NCBI RefSeq assembly: GCF_052115485.1
Contig: NZ_JBFRGU010000001.1
Coordinates: 248,001 to 312,000 of the forward strand
Direction: 5' to 3'
DNA from: Microvirga sp052115485
Lineage (GTDB): Bacteria > Pseudomonadota > Alphaproteobacteria > Rhizobiales > Beijerinckiaceae
Length of the DNA: 64,000 bases
Within the stretch, counting starts at the first letter, position 1; each line of letters starts with the position of its first letter. A program made the position numbers and the translations under genes. The notes beneath the pieces are model-generated. The model had not been told where the DNA came from. It ran no database searches and saw nothing but the letters and a program-made list of their open reading frames with translations. Positions 53,155 to 61,736 of this stretch are shown here, piece after piece.

Positions 53155-54948
53155 ATGTTCACTACACGGCCTGAAATACTCGGCACTTTCGGTGTCGTTA
53201 CCTCGACGCATTGGCTCGCTTCAGCCTCCGGCATGGCGATGCTGGAGAAGGGTGGCAATGCCTTCGATGCTTGCGTTGCATCGGGTTTCGTCCTGCAGGT
53301 CGTCGAACCGCATCTCGTCGGCCCTGCGGGCGAAGTCCCGGCGGTTTTCTATTCGGCAAAAACCGGCAAGGTCGAAGTCCTGTGCGGCCAGGGTACGGCT
53401 CCGAAAGGAGCGACCATCGATTACTATCGTAGCGAGGGACTGACGCTCATTCCCGGCAACGGCATGCTCGCCACCGTCGTCCCCGGTGCATTCGACGCCT
53501 GGATGTTGCTGTTGCGCGACCACGGCACTTTGCGTCTGCGCGATGTGCTGGAACCTGCGATCTATTATGCGGAACAGGGGCACCCGCTCCTGCCGCGCGT
53601 CGCCGACACGATCAAGGGTCTCAAGACTTTCTTCGAAACGGAATGGCCGACGTCCGCCGCCCTTTTCCTGCAAGGCGGCGACGCTCCCGCGCCCCGCAAG
53701 CTCTTCCGCAACAAACCGCTTGCCGAAACATGGAAGCGCGTCTTACGCGAAGCCGAAGCCAAGGGACGTGGCCGCGAAGGTGAAATCGAAGCCGCGCGCG
53801 AGGTTTTCTACAAGGGCTTCGTCGCAGAGGCGATCGACAGCTTCGTCCGCTCGACAGAAGCGATGGACCAGAGCGGCTCCCGTCATAAAGGCGTCCTCAC
53901 CGGCGACGACATGGCGTCGTGGTCCGCGAGCTATGACACTCCCCTCACCTACGATTATCACAATTATCGGGTGAACAAGATCCAGCCCTGGGGCCAGGGA
54001 CCTGTGTTCCTTCAGACGCTCGCATTGCTCAAGGGCTTCGATCTCGCGGCCATGGGGCATTCAAGTGCACCCTTCCTGCACAACGTCGTCGAGGCGATGA
54101 AGCTCGCCTTTGCGGATCGCGAGGCCTATTACGGCGATCCGAATTTCGTGAAGGTGCCGATGGAGACGCTTCTCTCGGACGCCTACAACGATGAGCGCCG
54201 CAAGCTGATCGGCGAGCGCGCCTCGCTCGATCTGCGCCCCGGCCACGTCGATGGCTACGAGCTGCAGGTCGAACGGACCATGAAGGCCCTGCGCGATCTC
54301 TCGACGACCGATCGCAAGGTGACAGGCGGCGAACCGACCCTCGCCTCGATGCGATCGGCGCGCCGTGGCGACACGGTCCATATCGACGTGGTCGACCGCT
54401 TCGGCAACATGATCGCCGCCATGCCGTCAGGCGGGTGGCTGCAATCCTCGCCGGTCATCCCGGAACTCGGCTTCATGCTGAACTCGCGTGCGCAGATGTT
54501 CTGGCTGGAATCGGGTCTGCCGGCGAGCCTGGAGCCCGGAAAGCGCCCGCGGACGACGCTCACTCCGACTCTCGCGGAAAGAGATGGCAAGCCCTACATG
54601 GTGTTCGGCTCGCCGGGTGGCGATCAACAGGAACAATGGCAGTTGCTGCTGTTCCTGCGCCACGCGCATCACGGCCTCAATCTGCAAGAGGCCATCGATC
54701 TTCCCATGGCCCATACGGCGCATTTCCCGTCTTCGTTCTATCCGCGTGAGCAGAAACCGGGTCACCTTGCTGCCGAGGAAACCTTCGGCAAGGAGGCTCT
54801 GGACGAATTGCGCACTCGCGGACACGAGGTCGAAGCACTGCCGGCCTGGACCGTCGGCCGTCTCGTGGCGGCAAGCCGCGATGCGGACGGCCTCTTGCAT
54901 GGCGCGGCAACGCCACGGCTTATGCAGGCTTACGCCGTAGGACGCTGA
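53155..54948 (+). CDS. Gamma-glutamyltransferase family protein
   Basis: A 597-residue N-terminal-nucleophile hydrolase that cleaves itself before the nucleophile Thr and acts on gamma-glutamyl bonds (glutathione, gamma-glutamyl peptides) or related acyl groups. The nucleophile lies in RRGDTVHIDVVDRFGN near residue 405. PSGGWLQSSP and GSPGGDQQEQWQLLLFL are the substrate-side segments. No signal peptide is seen, so it may act in the cytoplasm on imported compounds. It follows the peptide transporter closely, the strongest hint about what that transporter carries. Confidence 0.88.
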   Translation: MFTTRPEILGTFGVVTSTHWLASASGMAMLEKGGNAFDACVASGFVLQVVEPHLVGPAGEVPAVFYSAKTGKVEVLCGQGTAPKGATIDYYRSEGLTLIPGNGMLATVVPGAFDAWMLLLRDHGTLRLRDVLEPAIYYAEQGHPLLPRVADTIKGLKTFFETEWPTSAALFLQGGDAPAPRKLFRNKPLAETWKRVLREAEAKGRGREGEIEAAREVFYKGFVAEAIDSFVRSTEAMDQSGSRHKGVLTGDDMASWSASYDTPLTYDYHNYRVNKIQPWGQGPVFLQTLALLKGFDLAAMGHSSAPFLHNVVEAMKLAFADREAYYGDPNFVKVPMETLLSDAYNDERRKLIGERASLDLRPGHVDGYELQVERTMKALRDLSTTDRKVTGGEPTLASMRSARRGDTVHIDVVDRFGNMIAAMPSGGWLQSSPVIPELGFMLNSRAQMFWLESGLPASLEPGKRPRTTLTPTLAERDGKPYMVFGSPGGDQQEQWQLLLFLRHAHHGLNLQEAIDLPMAHTAHFPSSFYPREQKPGHLAAEETFGKEALDELRTRGHEVEALPAWTVGRLVAASRDADGLLHGAATPRLMQAYAVGR

Positions 54949-54984
54949 GGCACGGCGTCTCTTTCACAAGCAGGAAGATCTCAA

Positions 54985-55020
54985 CCGCCATAGCGCCGTT
55001 ACTCGGCAGCGCTATGGCGG
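54985..55020. repeat. Inverted repeat between the GGT-family and M19 genes
   Basis: Perfect 12-bp arms CCGCCATAGCGC / GCGCTATGGCGG with a 12-base loop, extended by imperfect TCAA / TTGA flanks. The two genes converge here, so it may terminate both. No clear T-tract. Confidence 0.6.
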
Positions 55021-55141
55021 TCTTGAGCACTCTTGCACAACGCCATCAAGGCTCTCGAAGGGCGGCTCGACGCTGAAATCAGGATCACCTCGCGAAACTA
55101 AAGAGGGTCATTCCGCCGCTTGTCAGTCTTCCGGCAAGACC

Positions 55142-56182
55142 CTATCGGCCCCAGGTTTTCTCTAAAACTCTGATCCAGTTTTCGCCGCAAATCTTGCGCA
55201 CGGCCTCGTCGTCATAGCCCTTATTGCGCAGGGCGGCGACAAGCGCAGGCAAGCGGCTGGCGTCGCGCAGGTCGTTCGGCACGGTCGTGCCATCGAAATC
55301 CGAACCGAAGCCGACGCGGTCGAGGCCTATCCGCTCAACCAGATAATCGATGTGGCTCACGAGCTCTTCGAGTTTCGTATCGGTGTTCTTCGTGCCGTCG
55401 GCGCGAATGAACATGGTGCCGAAGTTGACGCCGACGAGACCGTCACTTTCGCGGATGGCGTCGAGCTGGCGGTCCGTCAGGTTGCGCGAATGCGGAGTCA
55501 GTGCATGAACGTTGGAGTGGCTTGCCACGAGTGGTGCATCAGACAATGCGGCCACGTCCCAGAAGCCCTTTTCGTTGAGATGCGACAGGTCGATCATGAT
55601 GCGGAGTTCGTTACAGGCCCGCACCAGCGCTCGCCCTTGCTCCGTCAGGCCCGGGCCGAGATCGGACGAGGACGGGAACCGGAACGGCACGCCGTGGCCG
55701 AAGATGTTCGAGCGACTCCAGACCGGGCCGATGGAGCGCAAGCCCGCTTGGTGGAGCACATCGAGCATCTTCAAATCAGGGTCGATCATCTCGGCCCCTT
55801 CGACGTGTAACACCGCCGCCAAAGAGCCTTGTGTCATGGCGTTACGAATATCGCCCCCGGTCCGGCAGATCTTCAAACCGCCATCCGACACGCGTTCCAT
55901 GCGTGTCAAAAGCGATACCAATTCCAAGGTCGCAGCCTGGGCCTCGACGAGCGACGGCGCGAGAGGCTCCGGCTTGCCGTCGCTTCCAGTCCCGGTGGCG
56001 GAGGACGGCACGTAGACAGCGAACAACCCGCCCGCGAAGCCTCCGGCGCGCGCCCGGGGCAAGTCGAGATGTCCGGTCGTACCCTCCTGAAGAAAGTCAC
56101 GCTCCGCCGTCTTGCTTCCTGTGCGCCAAAGGCGAAGCAGCACATCATTGTGGCCGTCAAAAACGGGAACGTTGGTTGCCAT
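55142..56182 (-). CDS. Membrane dipeptidase (peptidase M19, renal dipeptidase type)
   Basis: A 346-residue zinc enzyme cleaving dipeptides, with relatives that accept D-residues at the C-terminal position. Metal ligands expected are in FDGHNDVLLRLW near residue 8 (H and D), HVEGAEMID (E), IDLSHLNEKGFW (H) and ASHSNVHAL (H), with GFGSDFDGTTVP near the C-terminus. I chose ATG 56182 because MATNVPVFDGHND has the metal motif near the start; the frame is open 22 codons further. It is leftward, convergent with the GGT-family gene and divergent from transporter system 2. Confidence 0.9.
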   Translation of the reverse strand: MATNVPVFDGHNDVLLRLWRTGSKTAERDFLQEGTTGHLDLPRARAGGFAGGLFAVYVPSSATGTGSDGKPEPLAPSLVEAQAATLELVSLLTRMERVSDGGLKICRTGGDIRNAMTQGSLAAVLHVEGAEMIDPDLKMLDVLHQAGLRSIGPVWSRSNIFGHGVPFRFPSSSDLGPGLTEQGRALVRACNELRIMIDLSHLNEKGFWDVAALSDAPLVASHSNVHALTPHSRNLTDRQLDAIRESDGLVGVNFGTMFIRADGTKNTDTKLEELVSHIDYLVERIGLDRVGFGSDFDGTTVPNDLRDASRLPALVAALRNKGYDDEAVRKICGENWIRVLEKTWGR

Positions 56183-56585
56183 GGTATCACACCGGGAGCG
56201 AGGGAAGGCACGAGCCTCAGGATGCGCCGGTTTAGGAGCGAATGACACCCTTCGGCCAATTCAAATTGCGCAGGAAACGATGCCGGTCTTGCATAGGACA
56301 ATCGCGCCGACAGCCTGATGCAAAGCCTGCATAGGGGATGCCATTTTACGAATTTGTCAGGCAAAACCCTGGCCGTGTACTTTGCCGACGCTAAGCAACC
56401 GCGTTTTCGGACATTGGCGACACGGTCGAGACTGCAAGGGTCGCGACCGAATGTCAGTGTCCAAGTGCGACATTGCTTCCAGCAAATGAAAACGGCGATG
56501 GGTTATACGTTCGAGCAGAACGTTTTCCTTGCGTCAATAATGGCCATGTCGGGCCAGACCTTCCTTGAGATTGAGGTGATACGGG
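56183..56585. other. M19-system 2 divergent intergenic region
   Basis: A 403-bp gap with promoters for both sides. At 56256-56268 CCAATT-CAAATTG resembles the core of the GntR operators upstream (CAATT...AATTG, spacing shorter by one base). No gene is supported; a short rightward frame near 56318-56593 has no family features. Confidence 0.4.
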
Positions 56586-58184
56586 ATGCTTAATCGGCGC
56601 ACATTTCTCGCAAGCTCCGCGGCTGCGTCATTTTTCAGCTATACGGGCTTGTCAGCGGCCTTTGCTGATACCCCCAAGGATATCCTGGTTGTCGTGCAGC
56701 AGCTCGACAACATGACGAGCCTCGATCCGCATGAAGGCTTCGAAGCGGTCGGCAGCGAAATCAGCTCGAACATCTATCAGAAGCTGGTGAAGGCCAATCT
56801 CGACAAGCCCGACGAGATCGATGGCGATCTGGCTGAATCCTGGGAAGCCGGCGCTGACGGCAAGACCTTCACCTTCAAGCTGAAGAAGGATGCGAAATTC
56901 GCCAGCGGCTCGCCCGTGACCGCCGAGGACGTTGCGTTCTCGCTACAGCGTCCGGTCATCATGAACAAGAGCCCGGCCTTCATCATCAATCAATTCGGCT
57001 TCACGAAGGACAATGTCGCGGAGCGCATCAAGGCGACGGACCCGCACACTCTTGTCATCGTGACTGCCGAGCCCACCTCCTCGTCCTTCTTGCTTTACTG
57101 TCTCTCGGCCAACGTCGCGAGCATTGTCGAGAAGAAGGCCGTGCTCGAAAAGGTTCAGGGCGACGATCTCGGCAATGGCTGGCTGCGCCAGAACAGCGCC
57201 GGCTCGGGCGAGTGGACTTTGCGCGCATGGAAGCCGAGCGAGAGCGTCATGCTCGATGCCAATCCCAACCGCAAGACCAAGGGCAATGTGAAGCGCGTCA
57301 TCCTGCGCCACATCGTCGATCCGTCAGCACAGCTTCTCATGTTGCAGAAGGGCGATGCCGACGTCGCGCGCAACCTGACGACCGAGCAGCTTCGCGTGAT
57401 CAAGGATGACGCCAACTACAATCTCGTCCGCAAGGGCGTGGCGTCTCTGATGGTCATTTCGATGAATCAGAAGAGCCCCATTCTCGCGAAGCCGCAGGTG
57501 CAGCAGGCGATCAAGTGGGCGCTGGACTACCAGGGCATCCAGAAGAACATCATCCCGCTGACTCACGTAGTCCATCAGAGCTTCTTGCCGGAAGGCTTCC
57601 CCGGTGCGATTGCCGACACGCCGTTCCAGAAGGACGTGGCGAAGGCCAAAGCGTTGCTCGCCGAAGCGGGGCATGCCGACGGTTTCGAAATCGCGATGGA
57701 TCACTACTCTGCGCAGCCCTATCCCGATATCGCCCAGACCATCCAGGCGAACCTCGCAGAAATCGGCATCAAGGTGAAGCTGCTCTCGGCCGAGAACCGC
57801 CAGGTTCTCACGAAGATGCGGGCTCGCCAGCATGAACTCATCCTGACCGCCTGGGGCTCGGATTACTTCGATCCCAATACCAACTCGGAGCAGTTCTGCG
57901 TCAACACCGACAACAGCGATGACGCGCGCAACCGCACGCTCGCATGGCGTTGCTCGTGGCAGAACAAGGAGTTCGCGGAACGCTCGGAGGCCGCCCTTAA
58001 GGAACGCGATGCCGCCAAGCGCATCGCCCTCTATGAGCGGATCCAGCGCGATATGATGGCCAACAGTCCGTTCGCGCTCATGTTCCAGGCGGTCACGACA
58101 GCGGCCTGCCGCAAGAACGTTTCCGGCGTCCGTCTCGGTACGTTGTCCGACACACACTCCTACCTCGGAGCAAGCAAGGCGTGA
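56586..58184 (+). CDS. Peptide ABC transporter substrate-binding protein (SBP_bac_5), system 2
   Basis: A 532-residue binding protein with a Tat-type signal (NRRTFLASSAAASFFSYTG) and mature start DILVVVQQLDNMTSLDPHEG. The SBP_bac_5 loop is TFTFKLKKDAKFASGSPVTA. GAGGTG lies about 10 bases before ATG 56586. It overlaps the permease start by GTGA. Sequence-wise it is distant from the system 1 binding protein, so the two likely differ in ligand. Confidence 0.92.
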   Translation: MLNRRTFLASSAAASFFSYTGLSAAFADTPKDILVVVQQLDNMTSLDPHEGFEAVGSEISSNIYQKLVKANLDKPDEIDGDLAESWEAGADGKTFTFKLKKDAKFASGSPVTAEDVAFSLQRPVIMNKSPAFIINQFGFTKDNVAERIKATDPHTLVIVTAEPTSSSFLLYCLSANVASIVEKKAVLEKVQGDDLGNGWLRQNSAGSGEWTLRAWKPSESVMLDANPNRKTKGNVKRVILRHIVDPSAQLLMLQKGDADVARNLTTEQLRVIKDDANYNLVRKGVASLMVISMNQKSPILAKPQVQQAIKWALDYQGIQKNIIPLTHVVHQSFLPEGFPGAIADTPFQKDVAKAKALLAEAGHADGFEIAMDHYSAQPYPDIAQTIQANLAEIGIKVKLLSAENRQVLTKMRARQHELILTAWGSDYFDPNTNSEQFCVNTDNSDDARNRTLAWRCSWQNKEFAERSEAALKERDAAKRIALYERIQRDMMANSPFALMFQAVTTAACRKNVSGVRLGTLSDTHSYLGASKA

Positions 58185-59194
58185 CAAAACGACTCAACGC
58201 GCTGGCGGGTCTTCTCGCCAGCGTCGGCCTCACGCTGTTGGGGCTTGTGATCATCACCTTCCTGATCGGGCGCGTTATGCCCATCGACCCGATTATCGCC
58301 GCGGTCGGTGACAATGCGCCTCAGGAGGTGGTCGAGCGGGCCCGCCTGGAAATGGGCCTGGATCAGCCGATCCTGCTGCAATTCTTCCACTACGTGGTGC
58401 AATTGCTGCACGGCGATCTGGGTCGCTCCATCCTGACGAAGAACCCAGTGATCAGCGATATCGCCCGGTATTTCCCGGCAACGCTCGAGCTTGCCACGGC
58501 GGCGGTCATCGTTGCCGCGCTGATCGGCATTCCCCTCGGTGTGTGGGCCGCCGTACGACAGGGCACGTGGATCGATCAGACGATCCGCGTGGTCTGCCTT
58601 GCGGGGCACTCAGTGCCTGTCTTCGTTCTGGCGATGATTAGCCTGCTCGTCTTCTACGCCGCTCTCGGCATCGCGCCGGGGCCGGGACGGCAGGATATCG
58701 TGTTCCAGGACATGGTGCCCCACGTCACCGGGCTTCTGACCGTCGATGCGATCATTTCGGGTGATTGGGATGCGTTCTGGGACGCGCTTGCGCACATGGT
58801 GCAGCCCGTCTGCATCCTCGCCTATTTCAGCATGGCCTACATCACGCGCATGACCCGCGCTTTCATGCTTGATGCGCTACGCGGTGAATACGTCATCACC
58901 GCCCGCGCCAAGGGCTTGTCATCCTTCTCGGTAATTTGGATTCACGCCTTCCCGAATGTGGGCGTGCAGCTCGTCACCGTGCTGGCGCTCACCTATGCGG
59001 GCCTACTCGAAGGCGCGGTCGTCACCGAGACAGTCTTCAGTTGGCCGGGCCTTGGCCAATATCTCACTGTTTCCCTCATGAACGCCGACATGAACCCCGT
59101 GATGGGTGCGACCCTTCTGGTCGGTCTCGTCTATGTCGGACTGAACCTCCTCGCCGATGCCGTCTATCGGCAACTGGATCCGCGCGTACGATGA
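58181..59194 (+). CDS. Peptide ABC transporter permease (DppB-type), system 2
   Basis: A 337-residue permease starting GTG 58181 inside the upstream stop (GTGA). It has GRVMPIDPIIAAVGDNAPQE, the ARLEMGLDQPILLQ segment of the DppB class and the coupling loop YVITARAKGLSSFSVIWIH. It ends overlapping the next permease (ATGA). Confidence 0.92.
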   Translation: MTKRLNALAGLLASVGLTLLGLVIITFLIGRVMPIDPIIAAVGDNAPQEVVERARLEMGLDQPILLQFFHYVVQLLHGDLGRSILTKNPVISDIARYFPATLELATAAVIVAALIGIPLGVWAAVRQGTWIDQTIRVVCLAGHSVPVFVLAMISLLVFYAALGIAPGPGRQDIVFQDMVPHVTGLLTVDAIISGDWDAFWDALAHMVQPVCILAYFSMAYITRMTRAFMLDALRGEYVITARAKGLSSFSVIWIHAFPNVGVQLVTVLALTYAGLLEGAVVTETVFSWPGLGQYLTVSLMNADMNPVMGATLLVGLVYVGLNLLADAVYRQLDPRVR

Positions 59195-60093
59195 GTGCAG
59201 CTTTTTCCCAAGCGTGGTTGCTGGATGAAACACCAGCGTCACGATCTCAGGCGGCCTGGGGGCGGCGCTACCGCGCCTGGCTCGACCTCCGCTCAAACCC
59301 GCTCGCGATGATCGGCCTCGTGGTCGTGGTCGCTTTCGTCTTCATGTCGCTCGCAGCGCCGCTTCTCGCGACACATGATCCCGGCGTGCAGGACCTCACC
59401 AACCGCCTCGCAAAGCCCTCCGCGGCGCACTGGTTCGGCACGGACGAACTCGGCCGCGATATCTATTCACGTATTCTCTATGGCGGGCGCGTGACGCTCG
59501 GCATGGTGATCGCGGTGGTGCTCCTCGTCGCGCCGCTGGGACTTGCAGTGGGCTGCATCGCCGGATATTTCGGCGGCATCGTTGATCGCATTCTCATGCG
59601 CGTCACCGACGTGTTCCTCGCTTTCCCGCGCCTGATCCTGGCGCTGGCCTTCGTCGCGGCGTTGAAGCCCGGCGTGGAAAGCGCCGTTCTCGCCATCGCG
59701 CTGACGGCGTGGCCTCCGTACGCCCGCTTGGCCCGCGCAGAGACGATGACAGTCCGCAACAGCGACTTCATTGCAGCCTGCCGCCTCACCGGCGCACCCG
59801 CCGGACGCATTGTGCTGCGCCACATTGCGCCGCTGTGCGTGCCGAGTCTCGTGGTACGCATCACCCTCGACATGAGCTCGATCATCATCACCGCCGCGAG
59901 CCTTGGCTTTCTCGGCATGGGCGCACAGCCGCCTTCACCTGAATGGGGTGCGATGATCGCCACCGCCAAGCGGTTCATCTTCGAGCAATGGTGGGTGCCG
60001 ACCATTCCGGGTCTCGCCATCTTCATGGCCTCACTCGCCTTCAACTTCCTGGGCGACGGCCTGCGCGACGTCCTCGATCCGAAGCAACGCTGA
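59191..60093 (+). CDS. Peptide ABC transporter permease (DppC-type), system 2
   Basis: A 300-residue permease with the leading helix PLAMIGLVVVVAFVFMSLAA, the FGTDELGRDIYSRILYGG motif and a coupling loop NSDFIAACRLTGAPAGRIV. I chose ATG 59191 overlapping the previous stop; an open frame extends upstream only inside that gene. Its stop overlaps the next start (TGATG). Confidence 0.92.
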   Translation: MSAAFSQAWLLDETPASRSQAAWGRRYRAWLDLRSNPLAMIGLVVVVAFVFMSLAAPLLATHDPGVQDLTNRLAKPSAAHWFGTDELGRDIYSRILYGGRVTLGMVIAVVLLVAPLGLAVGCIAGYFGGIVDRILMRVTDVFLAFPRLILALAFVAALKPGVESAVLAIALTAWPPYARLARAETMTVRNSDFIAACRLTGAPAGRIVLRHIAPLCVPSLVVRITLDMSSIIITAASLGFLGMGAQPPSPEWGAMIATAKRFIFEQWWVPTIPGLAIFMASLAFNFLGDGLRDVLDPKQR

Positions 60094-60923
60094 TGCTGGT
60101 CGATATTCAAAATCTCCGTGTGTCCTTCGCGACCCGCACCGGCACCTTCGAGGCCGTGCGCGGTGTCTCGTTCAAGATCGGGACGGAAAAGCTCGGCATC
60201 GTCGGCGAAAGCGGCTCGGGCAAGTCCCTCACCGCGCGCGCCTTGATGCGGTTGTTGCCGCAGAATGCGCGCATCGACGCCGACCGCCTGAGTTTCGATG
60301 GCATCGATATCCTGAAAGCCGACGAACGCGCCATGCGCGGCATCCGGGGCAAGCGGGCCGGGTTCATTCTTCAGGACCCTAAATACTCGCTGAACCCGGT
60401 CATGACGATCGGCCGACAGGTGGCGGAATCCTGGCGTCAGCATAAGGGCGGCAGCCGCAAACAGGCGCTGGCAGCGGCGGTTGATCTGCTCGATCAGGTT
60501 CGCATCCGCGATCCGCGCCGGGTCTGCGATCTCTATCCGCACGAGGTCTCGGGCGGCATGGGCCAGCGCGTCATGATCGCCATGATGTTGGCCCCCGATC
60601 CGGCGCTTCTCATCGCCGATGAGCCGACGAGCGCGCTCGATGCCACCGTGCAGGCGGAAATTTTGCGTTTGATGGAGGATTTGGTGTCCAAGCGCGGCAT
60701 GGGCCTTATTCTGATCAGTCACGACCTGCCACTCGTCTCGCATTTCTGCGACCGGGTCGCGGTCATGTATGCGGGCCGCGTGATGGAGGAGCTTTCCGCC
60801 GGCACGCTCGCGCAGGCGAGGCATCCCTATACGAAGGGGCTTCTCAACTGCCTGCCCTCACTCACTCATCCGAAAGCGCGTCTACCGGTTCTCACCCGCG
60901 ACGCAGCATGGGTTCAATCATGA
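60093..60923 (+). CDS. Peptide ABC transporter ATP-binding protein (DppD-type), system 2
   Basis: A 276-residue ATPase. Walker A is GESGSGKSLTARALMRL, the signature is VSGGMGQRVMIAMML (Gly in place of the common Arg after M), and Walker B is LLIADEPTSALDAT. It is shorter than the system 1 homologue, lacking most of the oligopeptide C-terminal extension. ATG 60093 overlaps the previous stop. Confidence 0.91.
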   Translation: MLVDIQNLRVSFATRTGTFEAVRGVSFKIGTEKLGIVGESGSGKSLTARALMRLLPQNARIDADRLSFDGIDILKADERAMRGIRGKRAGFILQDPKYSLNPVMTIGRQVAESWRQHKGGSRKQALAAAVDLLDQVRIRDPRRVCDLYPHEVSGGMGQRVMIAMMLAPDPALLIADEPTSALDATVQAEILRLMEDLVSKRGMGLILISHDLPLVSHFCDRVAVMYAGRVMEELSAGTLAQARHPYTKGLLNCLPSLTHPKARLPVLTRDAAWVQS

Positions 60924-61660
60924 TCAAGGTTGAACAACTTCGCGTCAGCTTCGGTGACAACGAAGTGGTCAAGGGCATAACGCTTCATGTTCCCGCTGGC
61001 GGCAGCTTCGGCATCGTCGGGGAAAGCGGCTCGGGTAAATCCACCGTTCTGCGTGCACTCTCGGGGCTCAACGATGCGTGGTCTGGGAGCATCACCATCA
61101 ACGGCGAGAGCGTCGGCCCACGTCGTGACCGCGCCTTCTTCCAGAAGGTTCAGATGGTGTTCCAGGACCCTTATGGGTCCCTGCATCCGCGCCAGACCAT
61201 CGACCGTATCTTGAGCGAACCGCTTCTCGTTCACGGCATCGGTGACGTCGAACACCGCATCGAGACCGCGCTCGCCGAAGTCGCGCTGCCTTCCACTGTC
61301 CGCTTCCGCTATCCACATCAGCTTTCGGGCGGCCAGCGCCAGCGTGTCGCCATTGCCCGTGCGCTCATTGCAGAGCCGGAAGTTCTGTTGCTCGACGAGC
61401 CGACGAGCGCGCTCGATGTGTCCGTGCAGGCGGAAATCCTGAACCTGCTTGCTGACTTACGCGAACGGCGGCAGCTCACCTATATTCTTGTCAGCCACAA
61501 CCTCGCTGTGGTCTCGCATCTGTGCCCGACGGTCGGCGTCATGCTCGGCGGTCAGATGGTCGAAGTGATCAGCGCGGAGGACTTGCGGGCCGGCAAGACC
61601 AAGCATCCGCATACATCAGAGCTGCGCGCTCTCAGCGTGGGCCTCGAAGAGCCCGCTTGA
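60920..61660 (+). CDS. Peptide ABC transporter ATP-binding protein (DppF-type), system 2
   Basis: A 246-residue ATPase. Walker A is GESGSGKSTVLRALSGL, the signature is LSGGQRQRVAIARAL, and Walker B is VLLLDEPTSALDVS. No Opp-type C-terminal cysteine region. I chose ATG 60920, which overlaps the previous stop (ATGA); ATG 60908 is also open. It completes system 2 and lies 76 bp before the serine hydrolase. Confidence 0.91.
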   Translation: MIKVEQLRVSFGDNEVVKGITLHVPAGGSFGIVGESGSGKSTVLRALSGLNDAWSGSITINGESVGPRRDRAFFQKVQMVFQDPYGSLHPRQTIDRILSEPLLVHGIGDVEHRIETALAEVALPSTVRFRYPHQLSGGQRQRVAIARALIAEPEVLLLDEPTSALDVSVQAEILNLLADLRERRQLTYILVSHNLAVVSHLCPTVGVMLGGQMVEVISAEDLRAGKTKHPHTSELRALSVGLEEPA

Positions 61661-61736
61661 CGCCTCGAAGATAAAGATTTCTGAGATAAGGCAACACCCT
61701 TTCCCGCCGCTGGCGGCGAAGGCCTAGGAGATGACG

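Noticed and set aside
56318..56593. A 91-residue rightward frame before transporter system 2
   Set aside because: No family features, and it overlaps the Shine-Dalgarno and start of the binding-protein gene.
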